Part shown: positions 1-12,107 of the stretch, piece after piece
Numbering within the stretch: position 1 is the stretch's first letter
How the letters are laid out: the number at the start of each line of letters is the position of its first letter
DNA from: Furcasterigmium furcatum
Lineage: Eukaryota > Ascomycota > Sordariomycetes > Glomerellales > Plectosphaerellaceae
DNA: 64,000 nucleotides
Direction: 5' to 3'
Assembly (NCBI GenBank): GCA_001599815.1
Contig: BCIA01000002.1
Location: forward strand, 310,001 to 374,000
The notes under the pieces: generated by a model
Database searches by the model: none
Seen by the model: the letters and a program-made list of their open reading frames with translations, nothing else
What the model was told of the DNA's origin: nothing
Translations under genes and position numbers: made by a program

Positions 1-626
1 AGCGCGACACGCCGCGCCCGGCAGACTAGATACTATTATTATAATCATCTTCACATTCACTTGGCCCTGGATACATTCGTTCGTGATTCACTCTGTTGGC
101 AGTCTAGCAGGAACGTAAGTCTTGCGATGACTGGCCTTGCCTAGCTCAGCCGTGCCTGTATTTACTTTCGTACTTATTCAATGTCTCGGATAGTTAACTC
201 TTGCCCGCAATTCATAAAGAACAGATGGTGCAAACGTGTGATGCACTTCCGTTGGCCGCCGATTCTCAATAAGTGACAGCAGGTCAAACGCGAAACGTCG
301 CCCGGGGTCTCCCAATCGGGGTTCTCGCGTTATCCTATCCCCGCTTATCTCGATACGCTACGCCGTGAACGCGATCCTCAACCATCCAATCCGCACTCAC
401 ACACTCTCCAAGCAGCAACAACCCAGGCGCAACCATCAACTTTCATCAAAGCGACGGAAGTCCTTCAATTCCACCAGCGACACAGATTCCAGGAGGCCTT
501 TGTCTCGGTCTTCTGGAACACGATATCCGGTTTTATCCTTTCTTCCTCGGTCCAGCGATGCGTTGTTCTCAAGTCACCCATGGGCAACTGTGATGCTCCT
601 TTCGCGTATCTCCGTTCCTCACAGAC
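1..626. other. 5' flank without a supported gene
   Basis: No open frame here has protein-like composition. The last 300 bases are C/T-rich and lead directly to the start of the DUF3716 gene, so this is probably its promoter and 5' UTR. Confidence 0.5.
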
Positions 627-3264
627 ATGAATGCGGACGACGCTGCTCCTCCTCCTAGGGAGGTCCAGAGGCGCTACTGGGAAGGAATAAAGGCCAGGGA
701 GGCCGAAGAGGATCAAGACACAGAGAGACAATTCCTCGACAAGATATCCATCCACCGAGAAGAGATCGACCGACTACAGGACCAACGGGATGAGCTCCTC
801 GCCCAAGTACGGGCCCTTGAGGTCAAATGCGAGTCACAGAAGAGCGCCGCTACGGCTCTCGCTTCCGACTTCGTGGCTGAGAGAGATGCCGTAGCGAGAC
901 AGCGCGATGCCCGCCGTCGCAAGATGAGAGCATGGTTCGAATCGAAGACGACGGTCACATTGTCATCTGAGGAGACTGCTACCAGGATCGAATCCGAAAC
1001 CCTGGACACCCGCAAAGCCAGTGCAGCGGACAGCTCTTCCCCGCTGGTTTCTTCTCATCAGAGTAAGTCCGGCCCCCAAAAGAAATGAAGCAATATTAAT
1101 CGCCTGTCTAGGTGTTCATGAGAACGGCTCTGCACCTGCACCTGCACCTGTGCCTGCGCCTGCGCCTACGCCTGCGACGGGTCGGGGTGTTCCTGAGAAC
1201 GGTTCTGCACCTGCGCCTGCGCCGTCCGATCCGTCTCCCGATGCTCCGTCAACAGTCGAAGTCTTCGACGGGGAGGGACGTTTCGTCGGCAGCGTCGAAA
1301 CCCTCAAGAACCAGAATCCTGCTGTCCTCGCCATTCTCGCTCTCCCTGTATGCCGCCGTGTTCGCACTCGCCCAGGCCGGCCGTTTGATCAGGCCAGGTT
1401 CGCAACCATGTACGATCCACAGTACACATTCAGCAACAACCCCGAAGGAAAGCCTTCTCGCTGGCTCGCCGCCATGATCCAGGCCAAGGGCAGTGTTCGC
1501 CCAACTGGTCTTGACTGCGTCAACTGCGCCAAAGGTCTCGGGCCATTTGAGGGGTGTATTGTTCAGTCGAATTCGCTGTTCAAGAAGTGTGGCAACTGTG
1601 AATGGTCTAAGCAGCCGTGCTACATGCCCACTGCAGACGAAGACAATTCGACTATCGATGTTCAGAGTGCCCAGGCCAGCCGAACTTCTAGGTCTGGCCG
1701 CACTCGATCTTCCCTAGCAGCAGCCCCCGAGCCCGAAGAGCGAGATGCGGAGGTCACCCAGAGCCAGGAAACTGTGCTCGAAAAGGCAATGCAGAAAAGA
1801 ATCAAGCCGGTTTCGAGAGCCTCATCAAATGGACCGGCAGCCCCTGGACGCGAATCTAGTCAAGATGCGTCCGGTAGCGACGACGACAATGACGACGAAT
1901 CAACCCTAACTTCTGGCGCCCTCATTACTCCAGACTCTTTGCAGCTGAAACACAATGGCCAGGTGTACACCGAGCCAAAGTGTATGCGAGATGTACCTGT
2001 CGAGAAAATCAGCCCTGCCCACCCTTACTACCTCGAGTCTTGGGAGAAGGATATCCTCACGTCGATCAGAGACAGGCTGGAGGCGTTCCGGCAGCGCACC
2101 GGCGAGTATAGAGAGTCCGGTGACAAGAGCAAGATGTTCATGAACCAGCGGCAAGTCAATCGTGGAGAGCGGACAATCTGGTTCGTCGAGCAAAGCCCGA
2201 TCCACCCATTTCAGCTCGTCGCCAAAAGCTACATGCAAGAGAGCATCGTGTCCTACGACACCCTCTTCCGGCTCGCGGAAACATATCATGAGTTGGAGGG
2301 CTATCATTCCAACGGATCCTGTCTGGTGACCCCAGGTGATTGGATTCGTCAGCGTTTGCACGAACTCATCACGGATTTCGAACAGACGAACAAGACGGGC
2401 AAGTTCAGCTTGATCCAGGCAGTGAAGACTCTCTACGGCGACCAGAAATTGCTGCGCCTGCGCCTGATGAATGGCAAGAAGTCCGTTGGGCGCCCGATCG
2501 GAGCTTCGTCAAAGAAGCGCTCCTCAACGAAGCGCAAGAGATCGATGGGCCCAGCCTTGACAGCAGCAGCCCAAGCCGAGACCCCCGATGCCGGACTTCC
2601 AACGCCGTCCGGCGATGATGAAAACGCGCCCCCTGCAAAGAAACGAAAGGGGAAGAAGGCCAGCCGGGACGCGGACCTTCGGTACAAGGGCTTCACTGAC
2701 ATGGATGAAGCCAGTGCCACTCCCGTGTACGTGATCGACTGGGCATTGAGCTCTGTCAGATGTCGCAAGTGGGCTTCACCATCAAGCCTCAACCAGTACT
2801 GGCACTTTGTCCAGGACGACGACGAAGGCTGCTTCTTCGAGCATCAGGGATACATGGGCATCCAAGAATCCTCGGGCGAGCGTACTTGGGCCGTCTACGA
2901 CCCGCCTGTTTATTTCGGCTTCCTCCCCCAAGATGTCGAGGAAGTTCTTTGGGCGCCTGGGACCCCGAAGGTCATCGTGCGGTGCAAGCCGGAGTCGTAC
3001 ACGGAGGAGGACGGGGAGCCCCGTGGAAACCTGGTTGCCGAGTTCAGGCGCGAGCGGACCAAGAGGCGTTTCATCGTCTTCTGCCAGAAGCGGGATTTTC
3101 AGGTCACCAAGACCAGAGAGTAAGCACTTTTCCAGCAGACTGACTGTAGACACTGAACGACGGGACTGACCGAGTGCAGGATCGAGATTGAGCATGCCTG
3201 GGAGAGCATGGACCCTCAAATTGTTCATATGGTCCAAGAAAGCCCCAGCACCGAGAGCGACTGA
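627..3264 (+). CDS. DUF3716-type protein with Pro/Ala repeat
   Basis: Three exons (627-1062, 1112-3119, 3180-3264) give 842 residues; both introns are GT-AG and keep phase. The N-terminus is charged and helical, a probable coiled coil at about residues 10-100 (heptad-like stretch around EEIDRLQDQRDELLAQV). Next comes a Pro/Ala low-complexity segment in which ENGSAPAPAP occurs twice. A six-cysteine zinc-binding-like module begins near residue 281 (CVNCAKGLGPFEGC, then CGNCEW and a final Cys). This arrangement is characteristic of DUF3716, a fungal domain of unknown function. Two basic, Ser-rich linkers (around SKKRSSTKRKRS and PPAKKRKGKK) look like nuclear localisation signals. The C-terminal 200 residues are globular and unrecognised. 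A nuclear regulatory role is inference; the family has no established biochemistry. Confidence 0.82.
1130..1175 (+). repeat. Hexanucleotide CTGCAC/CTGCGC repeat in coding sequence
   Basis: A degenerate hexamer array just after the first splice acceptor of the DUF3716 gene encodes the alternating Ala-Pro tract. It is a coding microsatellite and likely varies in length between strains. Confidence 0.7.
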
Positions 3265-3910
3265 GCGAGCGCTCGTGCTTTAACTCACGCGGGCGTCGAA
3301 AGTATGCCTTGAGATCTGGCTCAGATCAGGCTCGCTGATGAGTCATGGCCACTCATGCAACAGACGAGGCCTCCCAACACAATGATACCCCAAGCGAATT
3401 GGTCAGTTTTCACGAGATTCCAGGAGTTGGACGGGTTGACCGAGGTGTTTCCTCGGTATGGTGGATGGATGGTGTGGCACGGGGAGAAGTCTAGCGGCCT
3501 CCGGGGCACAGCCTCCGCAGGGCTCATAATTGATCACGATAGATTTGGGGGGTTTGCTCTTGGCCATCATACACTAAATGTTGCTATTGATTGGGTGGCG
3601 AGAGCGCGTGACTATGGTTCTTGGCTGCGGAAGCGGGATGGGATCAGGGCAAAGCTGGTGGTTCTAATAGAGACGAGAGGGGGCACAATAGGTAATGTCA
3701 GGGGTTGTTGTCCGTTGGTGATTACCTTGTCTCCGCATTCGCGCGCACGCGTCTCCGAGGGGGAGCTGGACCTCTAATGCATATTACCCGTCGTCGGCGG
3801 CAACATTCGATCTCGTCGTGCTTCTCGCTTGGACCACACAACCTACCCCGCGAATTTTTCAAACATACCAATCCGAAGGGAGCCGAATTGGCCGGTCGAC
3901 GAGCCACGAG
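3265..3910. other. Intergenic, no supported gene
   Basis: A 140-codon frame (3355-3777) exists, but it has no recognisable domain, is not bounded by plausible splice sites and has mixed composition. I treat the stretch as the 3' region of the DUF3716 gene plus the promoter of the WD40 gene. Confidence 0.4.
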
Positions 3911-5728
3911 ATGACGGGCATACAGGGCCATTGCGAGCGCTTGCAGGGCGTCATTCAAGGGTTTGTCGAGGCGCTCACGCAGGCCTCAGCTAACAGACAG
4001 TCCACATTTGGGGAGCGGCTCACGGACGTCCGCCAGGGCCTCGATCAGCTCCAGAATGTGAACGGCTCGCTCCTGGAAAGGGCAAGGCACTTCGACGATG
4101 GGTCAACGCCGGCCCCCGTCGAGATTGTGAAAGGTGTCGGCATGGTGGTAGCGAATTGCAGCGAGGTGGTTGGAGGGTTACAAGAGGCCATCTTTCACGA
4201 CATCGCTCCACACAGGCGGGCTCTCGAGACGGGCAGAATGGCATTGGTGGCCGCCGTGCGCGGGCTGGATATGTGAGTTGACCGTGGACAACTGCAGCGA
4301 GAGTACTACGGTGGCTAACAACTACCTCGTCTTGACAGTGCCACCAGCCTGGCCGCCGCAGAAAAGAGCGGTGACTCGCCGCCGTATGCGACGACGTCCA
4401 TCAACGACGAGATCCTCATCATCAAGTCTCGACTTGCCGAGGACCGCGACAGGAACGTCAACGGGCGTCAAGTCTTGGTTTTATCTGACTTCCTCGATTG
4501 CCTGCAGCGATATGCCGCCTCCCAAGCCGGAATCCTAGGCCCTTCGTCCATGGCAAGCCTGGCCGTCCCCAACGGCACGAGACCCGGACCCAGCAACTCC
4601 AGGAGCGAGGATCTACCGCGCGCGAGCACGACTGTTGAGGATCTATATCAACCAGGGCACCCGATCCCGGCATATTCAGCCGTGGACGTACCGGCGGCCC
4701 CGCAGCGGATTCACCTACGACACGTGTCACGCCTCCCGGATCTGGCGTACGAGCCTCTAAACGTGGTCTTCGACCCCCAGTCGCCGGTCCTGCGGGTGGC
4801 CATCGCGGACCTCTACTCGCGCGTGCGCATCTTCAACGTGCGCGGGCCCCCGTTGGCAACCAACGTGGCGGAAGACGTGGCGACGCTGGCGACCCAGATA
4901 GGCACGACGGGGATGCACCTGACGCTCAGCAGAACGGGTCCGCCGCGCCTCGCCGTCCTGACGGAGGGGCCCGTCGGGCCGGACCCGGCCGAGATGCATC
5001 ACGACGGGGAGAACTTCCACAAGAGCGTGCTCAACATCTACGACTACGCGAAGAGCTTCAGGGTGGCCCAGATCAAGCGGGGCGGGGTGCGTCCGTTCTC
5101 GTTCAGCCCGGACGGGTTGTACCTGGCGGTGCGAGGGGCCCGGGGGCGCGTGGAGATCATGGCGGGCACCAACGGCAAGGGGGTGGCGGTCGTGAGGAGC
5201 CACACGGAGGAGGTGGTGGACGCGCAGTTCACGTCGGACGGGGCGTCGCTGGTTACAATGTCGCGGGACGGCACGCTGCGGGTGACGAGCACGGCGACGT
5301 GGCAGGGGACGGCGAAGCTGGAGGTGCCCGAGTGGCGGAACCCGGTGTTCCTCGCGCTGCCGCTGACGCCGACCAACGTGATCATGTCCGTCTGGGGCCG
5401 CAAGGTGTATCTCTGGAACCCGGAGACGGGGGCGCTGGACAAGTGGGACCTGGACGCGGGCGACGAGAACACGGGGACGGCGGCGAACGAGGGCTGGCCG
5501 CTGGCGGCGAGCCCGGACCTGAAGTATCTCTGCTGCCGCACGGATCAGGGGGCCGACGTGAGGGAGGTGGCCAGCGGCAGGGTGCTGTGCCGGCTCGGGT
5601 TCGGGGCCGGGTTCGCGACGGCGGCGGGCTGGAGCCCGGACTCGAGGATCCTGGCCCTCGGGCGCATGGTCGGGGGCGTCTTTGGGCAGGGCACGGGCAG
5701 GGTTGACTTCTGGGAGGTCATCGACTAG
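3911..5728 (+). CDS. WD40-repeat protein with helical N-terminus
   Basis: Two exons (3911-4272, 4339-5728) give 583 residues; the intron ends in CTTGACAG and the join reads GLDIATSLAAAEK. The first 165 residues are predicted helical, with a possible oligomerisation segment followed by a disordered Ser/Pro linker. From about residue 230 to the end the protein has degenerate WD40 blades: FSPDGLYLAV, then AQFTSDGASLVTMSRDGTLRV, then VYLWNPETG, and a last blade ending VDFWEVID. The layout of helical N-terminus plus C-terminal propeller recalls Tup1-like scaffolds, but I see no motif specific to Tup1 and do not name it so. It probably acts as a protein-interaction platform. The second half is very GC-rich, with G or C at most third positions. 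Confidence 0.83.
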
Positions 5729-6515
5729 CGGTGGGGGGTGTTGAATGAAAGGCGGGCGGGCGCTGGGAGTGCCGACGCTTCATGTCTAGTACTGTTCACG
5801 CCAGGGTGAAGGATGAAGTTTGTATATGAGATGGAGACTTGGAGTCGATGAGTGTCGAAGGGCGACGAGTGGTGGCACGTTCTCAAAACTGAATTATCAG
5901 GTTTTCGACCATCGAAGCAATTGGATGCCAGCCACACCGCTGCACCGTTCAATATGTTGTGCCCGTGTGGCGAGCTTTCCGCGGACAGGGTCTGGGTATT
6001 CGTAGTGGGTTGATGGTGTTGAAGGTCTGAGATGGGTTGAGGTGGTTTGCCTGCCTGGATAGATTGGGATGGCGGGGTAAAAGCCACCAGCACAGCACAT
6101 GACCCCGCCTGCCTGGGCTGGAACTGTGAAGCTCCCGCCCCTGCTGTAGCTGCCCTGCCCCCACCACGCAGGCTCCTGCCGTTGCCCGTGAGGGGCACGC
6201 CCAGTTTCCTCAACCGTCAGCCTCGTCCCCAAACCTTGCCCGTGCTTTCGCTCCTCCATCCTCAGTAATCGTCGTGACTTTCCACCCTCTGCCTGCGCAG
6301 CCCTCGTTCCCTGCGCACCGCAACAGGCACCCTCGCTTCCGACACCGCAGCCGCGGCTACCGACGACCACAGACTTTCGAGCAATACCTGCTACCCGACC
6401 TGCGTCTCGAGCCGCCCCCCGATCGCCGGAAGCCGACTGGGCACGAGGAACGCAGTACAAATACGACATCCCAGCGCCCGCCCGTGGCACACGATCGGAC
6501 CACGCTCATATCAAG
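5729..6515. other. Intergenic between WD40 gene and DCN1
   Basis: No convincing gene. The last 250 bases are C-rich and run into the DCN1 start, as expected of a housekeeping promoter and 5' UTR. Confidence 0.45.
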
Positions 6516-9282
6516 ATGGCTCCGGCGCTGTCGGCCCAGCAGAAGGCCCTCACGTCCCAGTTCAGGGAGCTGACCGGCGCCAGCGAGCGGAGTGCTGCCA
6601 GGGTACGTCTTCCTCGCGCCATGATCATCTTTCTCCCGCGAGGTTCTGCCGCCTCCGTTCTGTTTCCTCTTGCTCGACTCGACTCCCGCGCGGCCTTTGC
6701 TGGGTCGCGGAACACCGCATGTGCGACGTCTGCTCGGTATCCGGACGGCAAGAAGATCAGACAGCACAGCACGCCCGTGGCCATGGCATGGGCGCTGCCC
6801 GCGTGCGTGGGCGAGCGAGCATGCGATCTGCAAGCCGGAGCATGCCATCCAACGTTACGGCACCATCCCTCACCTCGGTCTCTTCTGCTGCTGTTGTCGG
6901 TGTGGTGGGGGCGGCCCGTCTCAACGTTGCTTGGTTGCGTCGCAGCGAGCACTTCCAGATTGATTGCCTGGCCGCCGGGAGTCGTCGTGAACATGTCTTC
7001 CGCCCGCCACTACGTTCCGTCGGCGGTCTCAGACAGACAGACCGACCGACTGGCGCCGTGACGGCCATATTGCCCAATCTGGCGGCGGTCTTGGGAGCAG
7101 CATGTCGAAGCGAAGCGCTGGCGGCGGACCCGCTGACTTGATTGATGACTGAGGACTGACCGACCAACTGGACTGCCTGACTGACGGACCCTGTGTTAGT
7201 ATCTGAAGAATGCCAGCTACAAGATGAACGAGGCCGTCGATGCGTAAGTAGGGGAGCCTTTTCTTCTTCTTCTCCGGCATCCAGCCAGCCGTGGCCCCCT
7301 CTTTTCTTTTCCTTCCTCCCCTTCTTTTTCATCTCGCGACGAGACGTTCCCTTGGCCGCTGTCTCCCCTCCCTCGAATCGGGCGTACCGGTTCACCGGCC
7401 CTACTCGGACAATTTGCTGCAGCGCATGGATTGCCTGCCTTCTTATCGTGGCCATCAATCTGCACATTGTGGGGTCTTCCGCTCCCCCTTTCTGGGTCTA
7501 TCCTTTCCACACAACACGAGAAAGGCCGAATCCACGCCGACGTCGAGCACTTTTCCGTTCGAGCCGCTTACCCTCGCTGCGGTGGCCGTTCCCCAGCTCT
7601 CCCCATGCCCGGCGAGGCAGACCCATCAGCTGGCATCAGCAGCAGCGCGCACCGTCACCACGCGGCCCGCCGCACCAACTCGCCCAAGCGCGCCATTGCC
7701 ATCAAGCGCCGTCGCCCGCCCGCCGCCACCCCTCCATCATGTCCTCACTACTCTTGTTTAAACTCGCGTCTCGATCCGATCGCAGTCCCGAGTGCCGGCT
7801 CTGCCTCTTCGACACCCTCTTGCAGCTCTCCCCCCCACGAGGGATGACACAAAGCTTACCTCTCCCCGTCCTCTTATCCCGCCACACCCCGTAGACCCTT
7901 GGTCTCATACCCGCCTCGGTCTCTCGGCGTCAGGTCCGTCCATTCTTGGACACAACCAACCCATACCATACCCTCACCGGCTCCCTTCCCTGGAATCCTG
8001 GAATCTTGACACGGGCACCGCCAGATGAGATCTGCTTTTGGGAAGCAACTTGCGCCGACGTTGTCACCTCCAGGCCCCCTCTGCGTCATCCGTCTCCGCT
8101 AGACCTGCATCCTTGGCCTCAACCTTCGTTCCCTATGCCTCACCTCTAATCCTTGCCAACGGATCATTCTGAGGCGGCGCAGGCGGCCAGCTGGAGTATG
8201 GGCTGGAGAGGCGTCAAAAATGCTCTACCCACAAAGGGATTCAGCCTGTGGTCCTCCAAGAGCAAACCGTTACAGAACCGCGAGACACGTCATGAGAAGA
8301 ACCAACCAGGGTACTGCCGCCCAGACGCTTCACACGGCCCGTTTTGCGCAAAGTTGCGCACTCGGCCTCTTAATATTCACTACCCGCGATGCTGCTCGTA
8401 GACGCGATTTCACTTTCTGCCGTCATGTTCACCAAACTTGTCGTGCCTGGCTAATATATCTTTGAAGGTACTACGGCGGAAGCAATGCCGGGAGCGGCAC
8501 GGGAACTCCCTCCCCAGTCGACACAGAGTTGAACAAGATCTTTGACACTCTGCGAGGTGAGATGTCGTCCCCAATCGGGATATGTCATTGGCCATAGCTG
8601 ACCGATGTCAAAGGCAAGGATGATCCAGCCGACTCTCTCGACACCGATTCGACCATTGGGTACCTGAGCGGGAAGCTCAACGTCAATCTCGAGAATGCCG
8701 AGCTTTTCGTTGCGATGGAAATTGTCCAGGCCCCGGCCGTCGGGCAGATTAACCGCACAGGCTTCGTCGAAGGCTGGAAGGCCGCCAAGTAGGTCTCCGG
8801 GAACCATCCGAACCGAATATGTTCGGTCACTGACATGATCCACCAGTGCGCCCCTGACCATCAACGATCAGGCCAAGTACATCACGGCTCAGAGCTTGCA
8901 AATGTCGACCGATCTTGCCCTGTTCAAGAAGGTCTACCGATATGCGTTCATCGCAGCGAAGGAGCCGGACCAGAAGGCTATCAGCCTCGAGCACGCCTTC
9001 ATCTACTGGGATACGCTCTTCTCCTCACCTGGTTGGAAGTGGGCATCCGTCAACTACAACTGGCTTGATCTCTGGCAGGAGTTCCTCAAGGCGAAGTGGA
9101 CGCGCTCAGTAAACAAGGACATGTGGAACCAGACCCTGGAGTTTGCCTTCAAGGCCGCGGAAGACGAGACCCTCTCGTTCTGGACCGAGGACGGCGCATG
9201 GCCCAGCGTCATCGATGACTTTGTCGCATGGTGTCGCGAGGAGAAAGGCATCAAACCCGAAGCGATGGACACCGACGCATAG
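6516..9282 (+). CDS. dcn1: DCN1, scaffold-type E3 for cullin neddylation
   Basis: Five exons (6516-6602, 7200-7243, 8468-8556, 8614-8788, 8847-9282) give 276 residues with consistent phases. DCN1 binds the E2 Ubc12 and cullins and promotes transfer of Nedd8, so it activates SCF-type ubiquitin ligases. Residues 1-45 form a UBA-like domain (starting LSAQQKALTSQFRELTGASE and ending near the YYGG turn). The rest is the PONY/cullin-binding domain, containing GYLSGKLNVNLENAE, GFVEGWKA and the C-terminal block WNQTLEFAF..DWPSVID-like (here AWPSVIDDFVAWCRE). Length and domain order match the family. The odd feature is the intron structure: introns 1 and 2 are 597 and 1224 bp in a genome where introns are mostly 50-110 bp, and they separate a 44-bp exon. 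Confidence 0.93.
7244..8467 (+). other. Unusually long intron 2 of DCN1 (1224 bp)
   Basis: Donor GTAAGTAG and acceptor TTTGAAG flank C/T-rich sequence. Several short frames occur, but none resembles a protein. Intron 1 (6603-7199) is also long and ends in CTGTGTTAG. I could not identify a box C/D or H/ACA snoRNA with confidence. Confidence 0.6.
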
Positions 9283-10018
9283 AGAGCCTTGGGCCGAGGA
9301 CCCAACGAACAGAGGTCCATGTACCTGAGGCCGAGGACCTGGGCATTTTTAAGTCATCAATGGCGCCAGGGACGAGGAAGAGGCGGAGCAAGATGAGGAA
9401 GTTCTGGTGACATAACACCCCGAAGTTCAGAGCTTCCAATTCCGGAGAGCCGACCCTCTCACATCTGCTGGCGCGGGGTTGGCAAGAGCGACGAGCCACT
9501 GTCATCCTTGAGATAACCCGAGCGGCCGGTGTTTGATGACAGCTGGGAGCGAGCAGGATCAAGGGTCCCTTCGTCACCCAGGAGACATCCCAGGCAGATG
9601 AGCATTCTCAGAACCATAGCGATTTGTAAACCCGAACATTCATTCCCCCTCCGTTCTTCTTGAGTGCCATGTGATGATTCTAAAGTATTGTACAATCCGA
9701 GGCATGTCGTCCGACATTGCTGTACGCTCGTACGCCGGCACCCGCATAACGCCCGGGTCTTATCCTACATCGGTCAAGCCGAGAGCCAGCAGGTCTTCCC
9801 GTCGTTCCCCTCGCCTGGCGCATTCGACCGGGCTGTTGCTGTGGTCCGTTGTGATCGCTTCCCCATGTGGCCCCGGGGTCGGTGGGACATGGCGCTCCAT
9901 TGGCCGAGCCCCTGGGAACGCAGTCCCCGGCGCCCATCAGGCGGTCTGTCCACCTGTGTCACCGACTCTCTCTCTTTCTGCGTGCATTTGCCCCCCGAGC
10001 AGCTGGCCGTGGCTACTC
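9283..10018. other. Convergent 3' region of DCN1 and MRP17
   Basis: The two genes are transcribed toward each other, and this stretch holds their 3' UTRs and terminators. No separate gene is supported. A long frame running into it from 9671 on the plus strand is antisense to MRP17. Confidence 0.5.
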
Positions 10019-10534
10019 CTACTCCTCCCTGACGTCCCACTTGATGGCGCCGTACTTGGCGAGCGTCTCGAGCTTGCCGTTGCCGACCTTTACGTGCGCG
10101 GTGCGGATGACGCGGGGGTCGAGGTTGATGGTGCTGCGCATGTTCATGTGAGCCTTGCTGGAGGCGTCGTAGCGCATGACGAAGTAGTGGCCGGTCTTGT
10201 ATTTCATCTGGGCGGACACGACGGGCTTGGGGAGCATGAAGACGCCCCAGTTGGCGAGGCCGCGGACGACGCCGCCGTGGCGGAGGATGATCTGCCCTGC
10301 CGTGAGGGCGATTCTGTAGGAGGACTGTCAGTACGTGTGTTCTTCGGGCTTGTGAGAGAGTGTCGAGAGAGAGGCAGATCGCGGGATGGAGGATGGACGA
10401 TGGGTCGAGGGTCGGAGGAGGGCGTACTCTTTCGCCTCGGCGACGTTGCCGGGCCGGACCTGGTCGTGTTAGCGAGAGAAGCGGGAGGGACCGGAGGGAG
10501 GAGTGCGTACAATTCCTATGAGTTCATACAGCAT
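10019..10534 (-). CDS. mrp17: Mitochondrial small-subunit ribosomal protein bS6m (MRP17)
   Basis: Three exons on the minus strand (10534-10511, 10459-10428, 10313-10019) give 116 residues. The first exon encodes only MLYELIGI, which matches the conserved start of yeast Mrp17 (MLYELIG), and is joined through an 11-residue exon to the main body. Conserved blocks are IILRHGGVVRGLANWG, the lysine-rich loop, GHYFVMRYDAS and DPRVIRTAHVKV, all typical of the bacterial S6/bS6m fold. The protein sits on the platform of the mitochondrial small subunit next to bS18m. There is no long cleavable presequence, as in the yeast protein. Introns are 51 and 114 bp. Confidence 0.93.
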
Positions 10535-10918
10535 GCTGGCGGCGACATTGACGGGGATGTCGAGATGTCAACGGAGATGGTGCACGCGAGACGGCGAGTC
10601 CAAAATTTGGTCGACTTCCAATTGCTCCGGGTGTGGGGCTACTGTGTCTCAACAGTGCAAACACTGTATCCTGTCCGAACCCACTTGCCCCCTTCAAGCT
10701 GGAGGCTCATTCTCGAGACCTCAACTTTCCCATGTGACAGAAATGTCAAGAAGCAAGGCGCTGTGCAGGTGTATGTTACAATAAATTTACAATGCCGAAG
10801 TCTCTGCGTCCCTCGTAACTCCGGGAGGTGAGATGCATTTAAATGTGCACAGGCACATGCCTTCGTCCAGTCATGGCGGTCTCCTTCGCGGGACCACACT
10901 CTTAAATCGTTCCTCCGC
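10535..10918. other. Spacer between MRP17 and NDUFAF6 genes
   Basis: Both neighbours are on the minus strand, so this is the MRP17 promoter plus the 3' UTR of the NDUFAF6-like gene. Nothing else is seen. Confidence 0.5.
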
Positions 10919-12107
10919 TCAGATCTGATGCTTCCGCAAGGCTTGCCACATCCTCCAGGGCAGTTTCCAACTGGCCCTGACCGCAAAAGGATCAAAGTTG
11001 TGACCCTCCAGGTTGTGGAGGTACTCCTGCGCCGGCACAGCGTCCAGCAGCACGCCGAAACCGCGCCGGATGTCCCTGGCTGCATCGGTCTCGCTCTCCT
11101 CATGCTCATAGACATGCCCATGCTCGCCCTGGTGTTCGAAGTCGTGTCCCGGGCCCTCGCCAGCCTTGAGGTCCTTCAGCATCTCCCTCGCCGTGATCAA
11201 GTGGTCGTTCGCTCGAGTGGCGACGGTGAATACGGCATCCTGGAAGCCTTCCGCCCCAGGGCCGTGGCGAAACACGTCTTCCTCTCGCACCCCCGCCTCG
11301 GCCATGACGTCCAATGGCAAGAGCAGGACGGGCTCTCTACCGCGGCCGACCTCCAGACCTCCGTCAGGAGACCGTACCGACGACTGCGACGCGGCGAGCA
11401 CGGGGACGCCACGCAGGACGGCGACGATGCCAGCGGCCTTGCCGATATGGCTGGCCAGGTGGTCCATGTGCATGCTCTGCATCGGCATGGCCGCCAGGGC
11501 CGCGTACATGAGCGTGGCGTATGTGTTCTCGGCGTACTCCTCCAGGGCCGCCAGCGACACGAACGGCCGGTTGTCCATGTGCTTCTCGCGCGTCTTGATG
11601 ACCCTCTGGACCCAGAACTTCATGGACCCCGTGGCCGATCGGGACTGGGCGCGGGCCCGGAGGTCCTCGAGCGCGTGGTGAAGGAGGATGCAAATGGGCT
11701 CGGCGGGCGGCGCGCCCGTGAAGGTCTTGTCGATGGATTCGCGCCAGAACTGCATGCGCATGTGGCCGATGGTCTGGTTGGAGACGACCTCGGGTAGGCG
11801 GACGAGTTCGAGGTTCAGGGCGCGGAGCGCGAGGTATGTGTCGCGGACCCGGGAGGGGACGAATCGCTGGATGAGGTGGGCATCGTAGTCGCTAGACCTG
11901 GTTCGAAGCTGTCAGCAGTTGCTGGGGTTGCCGCGTCGAGGAAGCCGACACGTACTGGATCTGTCGCTGGCAGTATGCTCTCGCCTTCTCGGTGTCGGCA
12001 TCCGTCACGATGCTTCGTCGCTGTCCCAGGCCGCCGGGCCTGTAGACGGCCCTGGGCTGCTGAGCAAGCCTTCTCAGGCCATGGTTGAAGGTTTGTGGAC
12101 GATTCAT
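10919..12107 (-). CDS. NDUFAF6-like complex I assembly factor
   Basis: Two exons (12107-11956, 11897-10919) give 376 residues. The N-terminus is Arg/Gln-rich with few acids (MNRPQTFNHGLRRLAQQ), which fits a mitochondrial targeting peptide. The body belongs to the squalene/phytoene synthase superfamily: YCQRQIQSSDYDAHL, FVPSRVRDTYLALRALNLEL, the strongly conserved TIGHMRMQFWRE, and HMDHLASHIGKAAGI in the second half. The Asp-rich catalytic motifs of true squalene synthases are degenerate, as in NDUFAF6 (C8orf38), which assists early assembly of the complex I peripheral arm and is not a prenyl synthase. The 58-bp intron ends in AACCAG. Alternative starts lie further upstream but add sequence unlike a presequence. 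Its 5' end faces RAD5 across 363 bp. Confidence 0.88.

Noticed and set aside
3355..3777. 140-codon plus-strand frame
   Set aside because: No domain, no supporting splice or start context, and unusual Gly/Arg/Trp composition; more likely intergenic.
9671..10831. 386-codon plus-strand frame opposite MRP17
   Set aside because: It covers all three MRP17 exons, whose protein is unmistakable, and shows no domain.
10928..11797. 289-codon plus-strand frame opposite the NDUFAF6-like gene
   Set aside because: The opposite strand encodes a conserved family; this frame has only Arg/Gly/Val-rich shadow composition.
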